Assembly (NCBI RefSeq): GCF_016403105.1
Contig: NZ_CP046155.1
Span: 2,509,906-2,573,905, forward strand
DNA length: 64,000 bases
Direction: 5' to 3'
Source of the DNA: Leptolyngbya sp. BL0902
GTDB lineage: Bacteria; Cyanobacteriota; Cyanobacteriia; Phormidesmidales; Phormidesmidaceae
Part shown: piece after piece, positions 55,923 through 64,000 of the stretch
Numbering within the stretch: position 1 is the first letter of the stretch
How the letters are laid out: every line of letters starts with the position of its first letter
Translations under genes and position numbers: made by a program
The notes under the pieces: model-generated
What the model saw: the letters and a program-made list of their open reading frames with translations, nothing else
Databases searched by the model: none
Told to the model about the DNA's origin: nothing

Positions 55923-56078
55923 ATGGCCCAGGGCTACTTCATTCTAAAGAGTTCGAGGGGTGAGTTTAGAAGAAACCCACAGCCCTGCTGGCTGACGATC
56001 TACGCTGACTATTCTGACCGCCATGTTATCGATTTCAGCCCCGATCTCATTGCATTAGATCTTTACCTCATAGGTTTG
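55923..56078 (+). pseudogene. Possible small gene cut by the IS5-family element
   Basis: An open frame from ATG 55923 (or 55920) reads about 52 codons of native-looking sequence (GYFILKSSRGEF, WLTIYADYSDRHVIDFSPD). It then enters the IS end and stops at 56141. It has no ribosome site and starts only 17-20 bp from the divergent membrane-protein gene, so it may not be a gene. If real, its C-terminus has been replaced by IS sequence. Confidence 0.3.
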
Positions 56079-57021
56079 AGAGGATATTTGGAAACCCGGA
56101 GACGGGATATGCAACGCTTCAGGCGAGTCTCCGTAGCATGATACGAATCATGGCGATGTGAATGAACGCCTCCGAGGATTCGGGCAAGCGCTCGTAATCG
56201 ACATTGAGGCGGCGACACCAATGGAGCCACCCATAGGTGCGCTCCACCACCCACCGTCGGGGTAACAGGACAAAGCCCTTGGCGGTTTTGGGGCGTAGCA
56301 CCACCTCCAACACGATAGCCATCCAGTCAATCACGGTTTTGAAGAAGTGTTTGCCCGAAAATCCGCTATCGACCCAGATTAGGCTCAGACGAGGCAGACG
56401 TTGCCGCTCATCTTGGACGGTTTGAAGGAGTTGTTTAGCTCCTTCTCGCTCCGGGACACTGGCGGCGACCACCTTCACCGATATCAAAAGCCCCATCGTA
56501 TCGACTAGGGTAAAACGCTTGCGACCCTTGATTTTCTGGCCCCCGTCATAGCCCACCGATTGGCTCACCATCACCGCACTGGGCACCGTCTGAGAGTCTA
56601 GGGCTCCGGCACTGGGGGTGGGAAATCGGTCTTCGGACACCCGCACCCAGTCCACCAAATGGTCATGCACCCGCTTCCAGGTGCCGTCGTGTTTCCATTG
56701 TCGAAAATAGTAGTAGACCGTGGAATAGGGCGGAAAGTCCTGGGGTAACAGCGACCAGGCACAGCCCGTCGCTAGGACATACAGAATGGCATTGACCACC
56801 GCGTATCGTATCGGTCAACCGTGCGAGGCCGTCCCGTGGCGTTTGGGCCAGGGAGCAACGGGACGAGTAGTTCCCACTGGTCATGGGTCAGGTGGCTGGA
56901 ATAAGCTGATGGCATAGCTTCCACGAGGCTACAGTGATTGTTACTCTGAGCCTAATACCGAGGAAGCCTTTTCTGCGATTCGGGTCGCTGTGTGCTAATT
57001 GCTACTTTCCAAATATCCTCT
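56079..57021 (-). mobile_element. IS5-family insertion sequence with broken transposase (about 943 bp)
   Basis: A perfect 16-bp inverted repeat, AGAGGATATTTGGAAA (56079-56094) and its complement (57006-57021), bounds the element. No matching target duplication is visible outside: the left flank ends GGTTTG and the right begins AAACG. The right end falls inside the Uma2 gene and replaces its last codons. The transposase frame is broken. The lack of a duplication together with a truncated neighbour suggests a flanking deletion after insertion. Exact ends are uncertain by a few bases. Confidence 0.85.
56119..56915 (-). pseudogene. IS5-family transposase, frameshifted by a 5-bp duplication
   Basis: ATG 56915 opens MPSAYSSHLTHDQWELLVPLLP and reads to VDRY, then runs out of frame and stops at 56772. 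The rest (VVNAILYVLATGCAW onward) is in another frame to 56119. GTATC is duplicated in tandem at 56803-56812; removing one copy rejoins the frame as VDRYAVVNAILYVL, the normal IS5-type sequence. The catalytic residues are present: ALDSQTV, LIWVDSGFSG and RWVVERTYGWLH. Because the shift is a 5-bp duplication and not a slippery run, it looks like inactivation, not programmed frameshifting. Confidence 0.88.
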
Positions 57022-57513
57022 AAACGTAGGCTGCTTAGGGCTGCCAATAAACACCCGCCCACCCAAACCCCGATAGTCCACAATCCAATATTCTGGGATG
57101 CCAAACAGGGCATATTCTTCCACTTTGCGGGCATAGTCCGTTTCCCAATTGGTGCTCACCACCTCCACCACCAGCTTTACCGAAGTGCCCAGGGTAATCA
57201 CAGGTTCTCGTTCCCACAGCGGCTCATGGGCCAAGGCCAACTCGTCAAGCACCACTACATCTGGGCGGCGAGCCGTCGCAACATCTGCAAACGGGCGCAG
57301 CAGACAGGTGTGAGGAATCACCCACGGATGACCCTGGCGATCCATTTCAATGCTGAGCTGGCTGGCGGCGATTTTTCCGGCAGTGGTTTCGTGAGAGCCA
57401 GTGGGTGACCTCTCAATCAGTTCTCCGTCGGCCAGTTCGTAGCGGGGGTTATCGCCGTAGCGGGCGAGAAATTCGTCAACGCCAAGGATCAGCGACGATG
57501 AAGTCTGAGTCAT
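56995..57513 (-). pseudogene. Uma2-family (DUF820) nuclease-like protein, C-terminus lost to IS
   Basis: 172 residues with the Uma2 PD-(D/E)xK-like fold: DEFLARYGDNPRYELADGEL at the start, RRPDVVVLDE (about residue 82), VKLVVEVVSTNWETDYARKVEEYALFGIPEYWIVDY (landmark, about 111-146). The native protein stops at KQPTF (residue 164); the last eight residues come from the IS end. The complete paralogue at 62558-63208 has about 40 more residues at this point, so the gene is truncated. The start ATG 57513 is normal. The catalytic core may remain, but the fold is incomplete. Confidence 0.85.
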
Positions 57514-57655
57514 GGAGAAGACTCCTGGAACTGAGCAGTCATAGAACGATTGTAGGAAATGGGGAGAGTTTGGACATCAGCAGCCCAATCGCAAAAGACG
57601 CAGACCAGAGAAATCCGATCTGCGCCTGAGCTTTGAGATGGCGGCATTAGCAGCT

Positions 57656-57705
57656 TTTCCGGCCCCCCTCTCCCTTGGGGAGAGGGGTTGGGGGTGAGGG
57701 CCAGC
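57656..57705. repeat. C/G-rich palindromic intergenic repeat
   Basis: CCCCTCTCCC pairs with GGGGAGAGGGG, then GTTGGGGGTGAGGGC follows. The same type of repeat, in the other orientation, lies between ho and hemN (about 24043-24080). Here it is just downstream of the ileS stop and may act in transcript termination. Confidence 0.6.
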
Positions 57706-57708
57706 AAT

Positions 57709-60591
57709 CTAGAACGTCCCCGCTAGAGCCTCCACGCAGCGGTCGCAAATCGTCGGGTCTTCGGCGGATTCGCCCACATGGGTAGAGTAATTCCAGCAGC
57801 GGTCGCACTTTTGGCCATCGGCATCCACCACGCCAACGCCCAGGGAGTCGGATTCGCTGCGGTACTTCAGCCCAGCTAGTGGCTCGGCGGAGTCCAGCAC
57901 CTCCACCTGGGAGACCAGGAACAGGTAGCGCAGTTCATCGACGTGGTTATTCCCAGGGGCAACAGCATCGTCGGGGTTGAGGCTGATCAGCGTTTTTCGC
58001 AGGTCTGCATCGGCCACGTATAGCAGCACTTTAGCTTCTAGCGAAGAACCAATATCCTTGGCGGTACGGGCCTGTTCTAGGACTTTGTTCACTTCCTGGC
58101 GGATGGTGCGGAGTTGGCTCCAGCGGTCTACCAGGCTGGGTTGCGACCACTGGGGATCGAGCTTGACCCAGCCGGATTGGAACACGGATTTGTGCTCGGT
58201 GGGGTAGGGCAGATTTTGCCAGATGTCTTCGGCCATGTGGGAGAGCACTGGGGCAATGGCCTTGGCTAGGGCTTCAATGGCGACGGCCAGCACGGTTTGG
58301 CAACTGCGCCGCCGCTGGGAATCCGCCGCGCTGATGTACAGCCGATCCTTGGCCACATCGAGGTAGAAGTTGGACAGATCGACCACGCAGAAGTTCTGCA
58401 CGGTTTGGAAGAAGCGGAAGAACTGGAAGGTCTCGAAGGCATCGGTGATGTCGGCGAACACCTCGGTCATGCGGTGCAGCATGTAGCGATCCAGTTCCGG
58501 CAGTTGGTCGTAGGGGACGGCATCCTTGGCGGGGTCGAAGTCGTGCAGGTTGCCCAGCAGGAACCGGGACGTATTGCGGATTTTGCGGTACACGTCCGCC
58601 ATTTGCTTGAGGATGTTGCTGCCCAGGGGCACGTCGGAGGAATAATCCACCGAGGACACCCACAGCCGCAGCACATCGGCTCCGTAGGGCGGCTCCTGCT
58701 TCTGGTTTTTGCCGCCGTTGATCACCACGTAGGGATCGACCACGTTGCCCACGGACTTGCTCATCTTTCGGCCTTGCTCGTCTAGGGTGAAGCCGTGGGT
58801 CAGCACCGTTTTGTAGGGGGCGTGGCCATTCACCGCCACACTGGTGAGCAGGCTGCTCTGGAACCAGCCCCGGTGTTGGTCGGAGCCTTCTAGGTACATT
58901 TCCACGGGGTATTTTAGTTCTTCCCGCTGTTGGGCCACCGCCGCCCAGGAGGAGCCGGAATCGAACCACACATCCATGGTGTCGGTGCCCTTGCGGTAGG
59001 TATGCCCGTTGCTGCGGTAGGGTTCGGGCAGCAGATCAGACTCAGAAAGCTCCCACCAGGCATCAGACCCTTTTTCGGCAAAGAGGGCCTTGATATGGGC
59101 CAGGGTGTCGGCGTTGATCAGGGGTTCCCCGGTTTCCTCGTCGTAGAACACCGGAATCGGCACGCCCCAGGTGCGCTGACGGGAAATGCACCAGTCGGAA
59201 CGGTCGGCCACCATGGCGGTGATCCGATTTTCCCCGGTGGCAGGAATCCACTGCACTTCCTGGATCGCCTTCAGTGCCTCGTCCCGGAAGCCCTCAACCG
59301 ACGCAAACCACTGCTCGGTGGCGCGGTAGATGGTGGGCTTTTTGGTGCGCCAGTCGTAGGGATATTTGTGGACGTAGGGCTCATGCTTCAGCAGCGAACC
59401 CGCCTCTTCCAGGGCTTTGATCACCGCTGGGTTGGCATTCTTCAGCACGTTCAACCCGGCAAAGGGGCCAGCCTCTTCGGTCATGTCGCCCTTTTCATCC
59501 ACCGGGCAAAGAATCGGCAACCCGTAGCGCTGACCCACCCGGAAGTCTTCGTCCCCGTGGCCGGGGGCGGTATGGACGAGTCCGGTACCAGATTCCGTGG
59601 TCACATAGTCGCCGCCGATCAGGATTGGGCTTTCCCGGTCGAACAGGGGATGACGATAGGTGGACTGCTCTAGCGCCGCCCCCTTGATTTCTGACTTGAC
59701 GACCAGATCAGACCCCAACACCTGGGTCATGCGCTCCACTAGGTCTTTGGCGATGATCAGGTACTGGAACGGCTCGCCGGAGGCCACCTCCACCACGGCA
59801 TAGGTGAGGTCGGCGTTCACCGCCACGCCCAGGTTGGCCGGAATTGTCCAGGGGGTCGTCGTCCAGATTGCCACGCCTAGCTGACTTAGGTAGGGTTCCA
59901 GGGCAGATCGGGCATCGGCAGACGCACTCACCATCGGGAAGGCGGCATAGATACTGGGGGAGGTGTGGCCTTCGGGATATTCCAGTTCCGCCTCCGCCAG
60001 GGCCGTTTGGGAACTGGGGCTCCAGTGGACGGATTTCAGCCCACGATAGATGTAACCCTTGAGGAACATCTGGCCAAACACTTCAATTTGCGCTGCTTCG
60101 TACTCTGGGGTGAGGGTTTTGTAGGGTTCATCCCAGTTGCCCCACACGCCGTAGCGCTTAAAGCCTTCCCGCTGCCGTTCGATGGTTTTGAGGGCAAAAT
60201 CCCGCGCCTTGTAGCGTAGCTTGATGGGGGTAAGCTTGGCCCGCGCCTCGTCGTCCATCGCTTGCAGCACCTTTAGCTCGATGGGTAGACCGTGGCAGTC
60301 CCATCCGGGGACGTAGCGCACCTTGCGGCCCTTCAGCAGTTGGTACTTATTAATCGTGTCCTTCAGGATCTTGTTCAGGGCGTGGCCAATGTGCAGGTCG
60401 CCGTTGGCGTAGGGCGGCCCATCGTGCAGCACAAACACCTCACCGGGGTTTTGGGTAGACAGGGTTTCATAAATCTGTTCCGCCGCCCAAAAGGCTTGAA
60501 TTTCCGGCTCGCGCTTCGTGGCGTTGGCCCGCATATCAAAGCGGGTTTGGGGCAGCAGAACGGTTTCTTTGTAGCTTTTAGGGTCTGTCAC
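57709..60591 (-). CDS. ileS: Isoleucyl-tRNA synthetase
   Basis: Charges tRNA-Ile. The class-I signatures are GPPYANGDLHIGHALNKIL (HIGH, about residue 60) and GRKMSKSVGN (KMSKS, about 603). The editing domain shows TTPWTIPANLGVAV (about 245). The C-terminal zinc site has two Cys pairs in CDRCWNYSTHVGES and CDRCVEAL. Typical cyanobacterial IleS begins (M)TDPKSYK, which corresponds to GTG 60591 (960 residues); an in-frame TTG at 60618 would add nine residues. Neither start has a clear ribosome site. The candidate SRP RNA is upstream on the same strand. Confidence 0.96.
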   Translation of the reverse strand: MTDPKSYKETVLLPQTRFDMRANATKREPEIQAFWAAEQIYETLSTQNPGEVFVLHDGPPYANGDLHIGHALNKILKDTINKYQLLKGRKVRYVPGWDCHGLPIELKVLQAMDDEARAKLTPIKLRYKARDFALKTIERQREGFKRYGVWGNWDEPYKTLTPEYEAAQIEVFGQMFLKGYIYRGLKSVHWSPSSQTALAEAELEYPEGHTSPSIYAAFPMVSASADARSALEPYLSQLGVAIWTTTPWTIPANLGVAVNADLTYAVVEVASGEPFQYLIIAKDLVERMTQVLGSDLVVKSEIKGAALEQSTYRHPLFDRESPILIGGDYVTTESGTGLVHTAPGHGDEDFRVGQRYGLPILCPVDEKGDMTEEAGPFAGLNVLKNANPAVIKALEEAGSLLKHEPYVHKYPYDWRTKKPTIYRATEQWFASVEGFRDEALKAIQEVQWIPATGENRITAMVADRSDWCISRQRTWGVPIPVFYDEETGEPLINADTLAHIKALFAEKGSDAWWELSESDLLPEPYRSNGHTYRKGTDTMDVWFDSGSSWAAVAQQREELKYPVEMYLEGSDQHRGWFQSSLLTSVAVNGHAPYKTVLTHGFTLDEQGRKMSKSVGNVVDPYVVINGGKNQKQEPPYGADVLRLWVSSVDYSSDVPLGSNILKQMADVYRKIRNTSRFLLGNLHDFDPAKDAVPYDQLPELDRYMLHRMTEVFADITDAFETFQFFRFFQTVQNFCVVDLSNFYLDVAKDRLYISAADSQRRRSCQTVLAVAIEALAKAIAPVLSHMAEDIWQNLPYPTEHKSVFQSGWVKLDPQWSQPSLVDRWSQLRTIRQEVNKVLEQARTAKDIGSSLEAKVLLYVADADLRKTLISLNPDDAVAPGNNHVDELRYLFLVSQVEVLDSAEPLAGLKYRSESDSLGVGVVDADGQKCDRCWNYSTHVGESAEDPTICDRCVEALAGTF

Positions 60592-60749
60592 AGCCGCAGA
60601 TTTAAAGATGAAGGACAAATCTTAACCATGATCGCAGATTTGGCCCCCGGAACATGTCTAGGATTAGCCAAACCTGTTCGGGGTATTTCTATACATTAGG
60701 CCAGGTTATGGGTAATTGCGGCGGCGAAATCCGCTGAGATAGGGCAAAA

Positions 60750-60843
60750 TGGCGCTTCCCATTGGTCACGGTTGCTCCCTGCTGCACCGGGCCGTCTTGG
60801 CCATCGACTAGCCCCTGCACAACGGGTCAATGATCCATCGCCT
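60750..60843 (-). ncRNA. ffs: Candidate small SRP RNA (ffs)
   Basis: Read leftward, the core is GACGGCCCGG-loop-AGGGAGCAACC, which resembles the SRP domain IV pattern GTCAGGTCCGG-AAGGAAGCAGCC with the AGCA internal-loop strand intact. The apical loop is enlarged (GGTGCAGCA instead of GGAA). ACGG and CCGT pair around it, and GGCG/CGCC pair near the ends, giving about 92 nucleotides, normal for the small bacterial type. It lies in a 255-bp gap between ileS and the DUF1537 gene with no other content. Recognition is by motif only. Confidence 0.45.
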
Positions 60844-60846
60844 AGG

Positions 60847-62172
60847 CTAGTCATCGGATCTAGCAAGGCGCTGATAGGCGGTAGCCAAGGCCGTAGCATC
60901 GCCCACGTTGCCAGGAAACAACACCACAGGCAGGTCAGGAAACTGGGGATGATCCGCCGGAGTTCGCACGACAGAAACCCCCGGCAAAATTTGGCCCAAC
61001 AGCCGCGCCGTGGTCAGAGCAAGGCCCGTGCTAAGGGTGTCGTTGGAGGTGATGCCGCCCTTACTGATTAAGAATCCGATATCCAAGGGCAGTTTTTGAA
61101 TCACGTCCATCAGCAAGCGGGAGACCTCCAGGCCAAAGTCTAGACGGGCTTGGACTGTGGCGAAGGTAAGTTCCTGACGGCTGGTGTAGACCACGGGGGT
61201 GAGACCGTCGCGGTGGGCGGTGGTGATCTGTTTGATCAGGTTGAACAGCAAGATTTCGCGGGCGTCTTCGTCGCTGTCGCGCAGTTCGGCCACATCCACC
61301 TCTAGCCCCACCACACCGGGAGCTTGCAGCAGATGCTCCAACTGTTCCGTAGTTTTTTTAACGTGGGAGCCTACAATAATTGCCCCCGGCTTGCCGTCTC
61401 GCACGTAGGAAGCCATGTGGTCGGCGTCGATGGGCTGGGGCGGCAGGGCAGCGAGGGCCGTGAGAATGCTGGCGGCACTGCGGAACAAAAACCGTTTCCC
61501 TTGGGCAGCGGCGGCAAGCAAATCCTGGGCAAAGCGATCCAGGTCGGCCTGCCCTTCGCCATCTACCACGCCGCAGACATTGCCCTTTAGGGCCATTAGC
61601 CGATCTAGGCAACCGCCGCGCACATCGGCCAGGGTAAAGCGCTCCACATCTTGGGCCACAATGCCGCCATCGGTCTTTTCGGCCACGTAGTCCGGTAGGT
61701 AGCTGGTGCTGTAGCCAAAGACGGAATCCTTGGCAAACTCGGTTTCGTGGACGGGCACGGGTTCGCCATTCACCATTAAATAGTGGCGACTGTCGCGGGT
61801 GATGCGGCCTCCCTCAAAAAAGGCAGGCACCAAAAAGTGAGCATCAAACGGCCCCAGTTCCGCCGCCATCACGTCGGTTTCGATGGGGTAGTGGCCGCGC
61901 AGGGTGGAATCAGAACGGCTGATCACCAAAAACTCCTGCACCCCCTCTAGGGCGATGGCCTGCTTCAGGTTTTGACACACCTCGCGGGTCACAGCCTCGG
62001 CGGCGGCGGGGCTGAGGGCGCGGGTGTTGGTCAGCACAAAGAAAATGGGGGACTCGTCCCGCAACCCCTGGCGCAGAGTCTCCACATCCCACCGCATCAA
62101 CAATAGACAGCTATGTACTGTCTGGGATCCGGTGGGGTCGTCGTCTAGAACAATAATTTTGGGCTGAGCCAT
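60847..62172 (-). CDS. Four-carbon acid sugar kinase family protein (DUF1537)
   Basis: A 441-residue two-domain kinase. The N-terminal domain holds VLDDDPTGSQTVHS (about residues 8-21), FVLTNTRALSPAAAEA (about 46) and ISRSDSTLRGHYP (about 85-97), the sugar-acid site. The C-terminal nucleotide domain holds VGSHVKKTTEQ (about 268), VYTSRQEL, ISKGGITSNDTL (about 369-380) and VVLFPGNVG. These match the OtnK/DtnK/YgbK family that phosphorylates tetronate-like acids. No aldolase or isomerase partners are adjacent, so the substrate is open. ATG 62172 has a GAGG site; it ends about 250 bp before ileS on the same strand. Confidence 0.9.
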   Translation of the reverse strand: MAQPKIIVLDDDPTGSQTVHSCLLLMRWDVETLRQGLRDESPIFFVLTNTRALSPAAAEAVTREVCQNLKQAIALEGVQEFLVISRSDSTLRGHYPIETDVMAAELGPFDAHFLVPAFFEGGRITRDSRHYLMVNGEPVPVHETEFAKDSVFGYSTSYLPDYVAEKTDGGIVAQDVERFTLADVRGGCLDRLMALKGNVCGVVDGEGQADLDRFAQDLLAAAAQGKRFLFRSAASILTALAALPPQPIDADHMASYVRDGKPGAIIVGSHVKKTTEQLEHLLQAPGVVGLEVDVAELRDSDEDAREILLFNLIKQITTAHRDGLTPVVYTSRQELTFATVQARLDFGLEVSRLLMDVIQKLPLDIGFLISKGGITSNDTLSTGLALTTARLLGQILPGVSVVRTPADHPQFPDLPVVLFPGNVGDATALATAYQRLARSDD

Positions 62173-62557
62173 CACCGCTGGCCTCGATATGTGGGGAGCA
62201 AAAATAGCGAAAATGCATTAAATACTACTATCCCGCATTGGGGTATCCACCGCCAAGCCCGAAACACCTGGTTCAATTTAGGAAGTCATAGGGGGATCGC
62301 CCCCTGCCATTGGCGATCCCCATTCCCCCTACTCGTCCTTGGTCAAAACCGTTGGCAGCTTACGCGATGGATTGGCCCGCACCGAACTAATGACCGATCC
62401 CACCGCCCATAAGTCTGCTCCGTGCAGTAAGTGTAGGGCTTTATCCGAATGGCATCCCGAACTTGATCAAGCAGTGGCTTGGGTGAAGGATTCGATTGTG
62501 AATTTAGCAAAAATTCAATCTGGTAGACTGAAGGTGTTGATTAGGCTAAGTTGACCC
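62173..62557. other. Divergent intergenic region with strong hairpin
   Basis: The 385 bp between the DUF1537 gene (leftward) and the Uma2 gene (rightward) contain one clear structure, the hairpin at 62292-62321. Short open frames over the rest lack start signals and are not called. Confidence 0.5.
62292..62321. other. Perfect 10-bp stem hairpin
   Basis: GGGGATCGCC (62292-62301) pairs perfectly with GGCGATCCCC (62312-62321) around a 10-base loop. There is no T-run. It may be an operator, a transcript end or a repeat. Confidence 0.6.
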
Positions 62558-63208
62558 ATGGCTCTTGCGATTCCCTCGGGGACGGCACAGCCGAACGCCC
62601 AGCTAACACAACAAAAGCCGCTTAGCTTTGACGAATTCCTGACCCAGTCTGGTGGCGATAACCGTTATGAGTTGATTGATGGCGAGGTGTTTGACTTGGA
62701 ACCAACAGGTCAGCATGAGGAAGTTGCCGCCTTCGTAACCACAAAAATTTGTGTCCAGATTGAGAGGACAGGTTTGCCTTGGTTTGTTCTTCAACGAGGA
62801 CTATTGCGTCCCTCTAATGCAGGCATGACAGCGTTTCGACCTGATGTTGCCGTTGTTGATCGAGATGAATTGATTAAAGAACCATTTTGGTCTGAACAGT
62901 CAATTCTGACGCTAGGCCGTTCGATTAAATTTGTGGCAGAGGTTGTGAGTAGCAACTGGCAAAATGATTATGCTCGCAAGGTTGAAGACTATGCAGCTTT
63001 AGGTATCTCAGAGTATTGGATTGCTGACTACGCGGGGCTGGGGGGAACCCGACACATTGGGAAACCCAAACAGCCGACCCTTTCTATTTGTACGCTAGTG
63101 GATGGAGAGTATGAAATTCATCAGCTTCGAGGCAGCGAGATGATCGTCTCTCCAACCTTCCCAGAGTTGAGACTAACGGCTGAACAAGTTTTAAGGGCTC
63201 ATAGGTAA
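62558..63208 (+). CDS. Uma2-family (DUF820) nuclease-like protein, full length
   Basis: A 216-residue protein of the expanded cyanobacterial Uma2 family, with a restriction-endonuclease-like core. Landmarks are LSFDEFLTQSGGDNRYELIDGEV (landmark, about residue 22), FRPDVAVVDRDEL (about 88), KFVAEVVSSNWQNDYARKVEDY (landmark, about 124) and ISEYWIADYAGLGG, giving D, E and K at the expected PD-(D/E)xK positions. The C-terminal PTFPELRLTAEQVL is complete, unlike the paralogue at 56995-57513. Biological role of the family is unsettled; members are often linked to mobile DNA. Confidence 0.88.
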   Translation: MALAIPSGTAQPNAQLTQQKPLSFDEFLTQSGGDNRYELIDGEVFDLEPTGQHEEVAAFVTTKICVQIERTGLPWFVLQRGLLRPSNAGMTAFRPDVAVVDRDELIKEPFWSEQSILTLGRSIKFVAEVVSSNWQNDYARKVEDYAALGISEYWIADYAGLGGTRHIGKPKQPTLSICTLVDGEYEIHQLRGSEMIVSPTFPELRLTAEQVLRAHR

Positions 63209-63378
63209 CGGCGGCATAACAACCCCAACGCAGCGGACGGTCAAAAACTGCTGGTGCTGAGTTCTAGATTATCTGCTACTGCTGATTTGAGCCGTTAGAT
63301 AGTTTTAGGCAAATGGGTTCGTATCGCTCCGATTTTCAAAGGAATGACCAGGGGGGAATTGCCCAGCCTACGGTGCTG

Positions 63379-64000
63379 TCATGCCTGCCGTTCTAGCCAG
63401 CCGCGCATTTTGCCGGGGTTGAGTAGGCCGTAGGGATCCACCTGGGCCTTAAAGTTGACCTGGGTGTGATCTACCTGCTTCATGCCGCCATCTTCCAGTA
63501 AGTAGGTGTGGGGATTGGCGATAAACGCCCCGTTATCCTCGTGGTAGCGGATGATCTCGTTGAGGCGATCCTCGGTGGTGTAGCGCACTAATTGCAGTGC
63601 TGCCGGACACACCCGCCCCCCCACGCGCAGAAATTCCAGGTGCATCAACACCTCATCGCCAAAGTACCGATAGAAATGTTCGACGGACTTCAGATCCGCA
63701 TCGTAGGGAAACAGCGTTTGTAAATAGGTGAGGCTGGGATCCACACTGCGGGCATGGAGGGTGGTGTGGTTCCAGGTAAATTCCACCAGCAGCGTTCCTT
63801 TACTGGCATCCTGGGCCGATTTTTGATAAGTCACCGTGCCGCCAAATTCCCGCACCAGTTCGCCAAACGCTTCCCAGGAAGACTCGGCCACCATGACAAA
63901 GGCCGCTGCCTTGCCCCCTGGAAGGTACGGCTGAAGTGCGCCAAAATAGCTCGGCACGGGCCATGCAAACACGGTGATCAGCTTTTTCATCAGTCCGTCC
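63379..64000 (-). CDS. FAD-binding oxidoreductase, C-terminal part (5' end outside window)
   Basis: The visible 206 or so codons end a larger protein. The frame is open to the right edge and the Met at 63990 looks internal (DGLMKKLITVFAWP). Features fit the C-terminal substrate/cap region of glycolate-oxidase-type flavoproteins: an alpha/beta region with EFTWNHTTLHARS, DGALI-like segments and the ending VDPYGLLNPGKMRGWL, where NPGK is the usual C-terminal motif of these enzymes. The flavin-binding half must lie beyond the window. Substrate unknown. Confidence 0.75.
   Translation of the reverse strand, partial: DGLMKKLITVFAWPVPSYFGALQPYLPGGKAAAFVMVAESSWEAFGELVREFGGTVTYQKSAQDASKGTLLVEFTWNHTTLHARSVDPSLTYLQTLFPYDADLKSVEHFYRYFGDEVLMHLEFLRVGGRVCPAALQLVRYTTEDRLNEIIRYHEDNGAFIANPHTYLLEDGGMKQVDHTQVNFKAQVDPYGLLNPGKMRGWLERQA

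Noticed and set aside
62339-62554. 71-codon frame before the second Uma2 gene
   Set aside because: No ribosome site, no recognisable features, and it spans a sequence with no sign of coding constraint.

Overview
The window is a 64-kb piece of a cyanobacterial chromosome. The evidence is oxygenic-type chlorophyll and bilin genes (acsF, heme oxygenase, hemN), several protein families common in cyanobacteria (CIA30-like protein, Uma2-type nucleases, hybrid histidine kinase, AlaPro-linked response regulator) and short heptanucleotide and palindromic repeats of the kind seen in filamentous cyanobacteria. Most genes are GC-rich. A Leptolyngbya/Nodosilinea-like filamentous organism would fit, but this is inference and the species cannot be read from the sequence.

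Layout. 0-8 kb: a hybrid histidine kinase cut by the left edge, a small lipoprotein, a family-4 uracil-DNA glycosylase, an MFS-like membrane protein, and a HAMP-type sensor gene split by an IS4-family insertion sequence with a perfect 9-bp target duplication. 8-16.7 kb: an ATP-grasp enzyme tail-to-tail with a lysine 2,3-aminomutase-like radical-SAM enzyme, ureG, a polysaccharide-export protein followed by ttcA, a 52-residue two-helix membrane protein, an FtsE-like ATPase and an M23 peptidase. 16.7-24.9 kb: a Slt-type lytic transglycosylase, a two-gene uracil-catabolism unit (URC4/DUF1688 and URC1/GTP cyclohydrolase II-like), then hemN and heme oxygenase. 25.4-39 kb: acsF (divergent from heme oxygenase), a DUF1176 lipoprotein, alanine dehydrogenase, dihydropyrimidinase, a response regulator, a CIA30 protein, YbaK, DUF2062, a permease/TIGR03943/beta-propeller-like trio and an SSF symporter.

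39.1-52.3 kb: an exopolysaccharide locus, all on the plus strand: outer-membrane export protein, Wzc-like co-polymerase/ATPase, CapD-like dehydratase, UDP-sugar epimerase, Wzx-like flippase, sulfotransferase, FkbM methyltransferase, GT2 glycosyltransferase and a polymerase-like membrane protein. From about 43 kb it is visibly AT-richer than the surroundings and its gaps carry two related palindromic repeats, so it looks like an exchangeable island making a sulfated, probably methylated polymer. It ends at a 161-bp MITE whose ends match the IS4-family element at 6.7 kb.

52.8-64 kb: an HxlR regulator, mnmG, a membrane protein, an IS5-family element with a frame-broken transposase abutting a truncated Uma2 gene, ileS, a candidate SRP RNA, a DUF1537 kinase, a full-length Uma2 gene, and the C-terminal part of a flavin-type oxidoreductase cut by the right edge.

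The most notable observations are the IS/MITE pair with exact target duplications, the reconstructable interrupted sensor gene, the IS5 remnant at a deletion-like junction, the URC-type pyrimidine degradation genes in a phototroph, the divergent acsF / ho-hemN arrangement with palindromes between, and the paired KamA-like/ATP-grasp genes.
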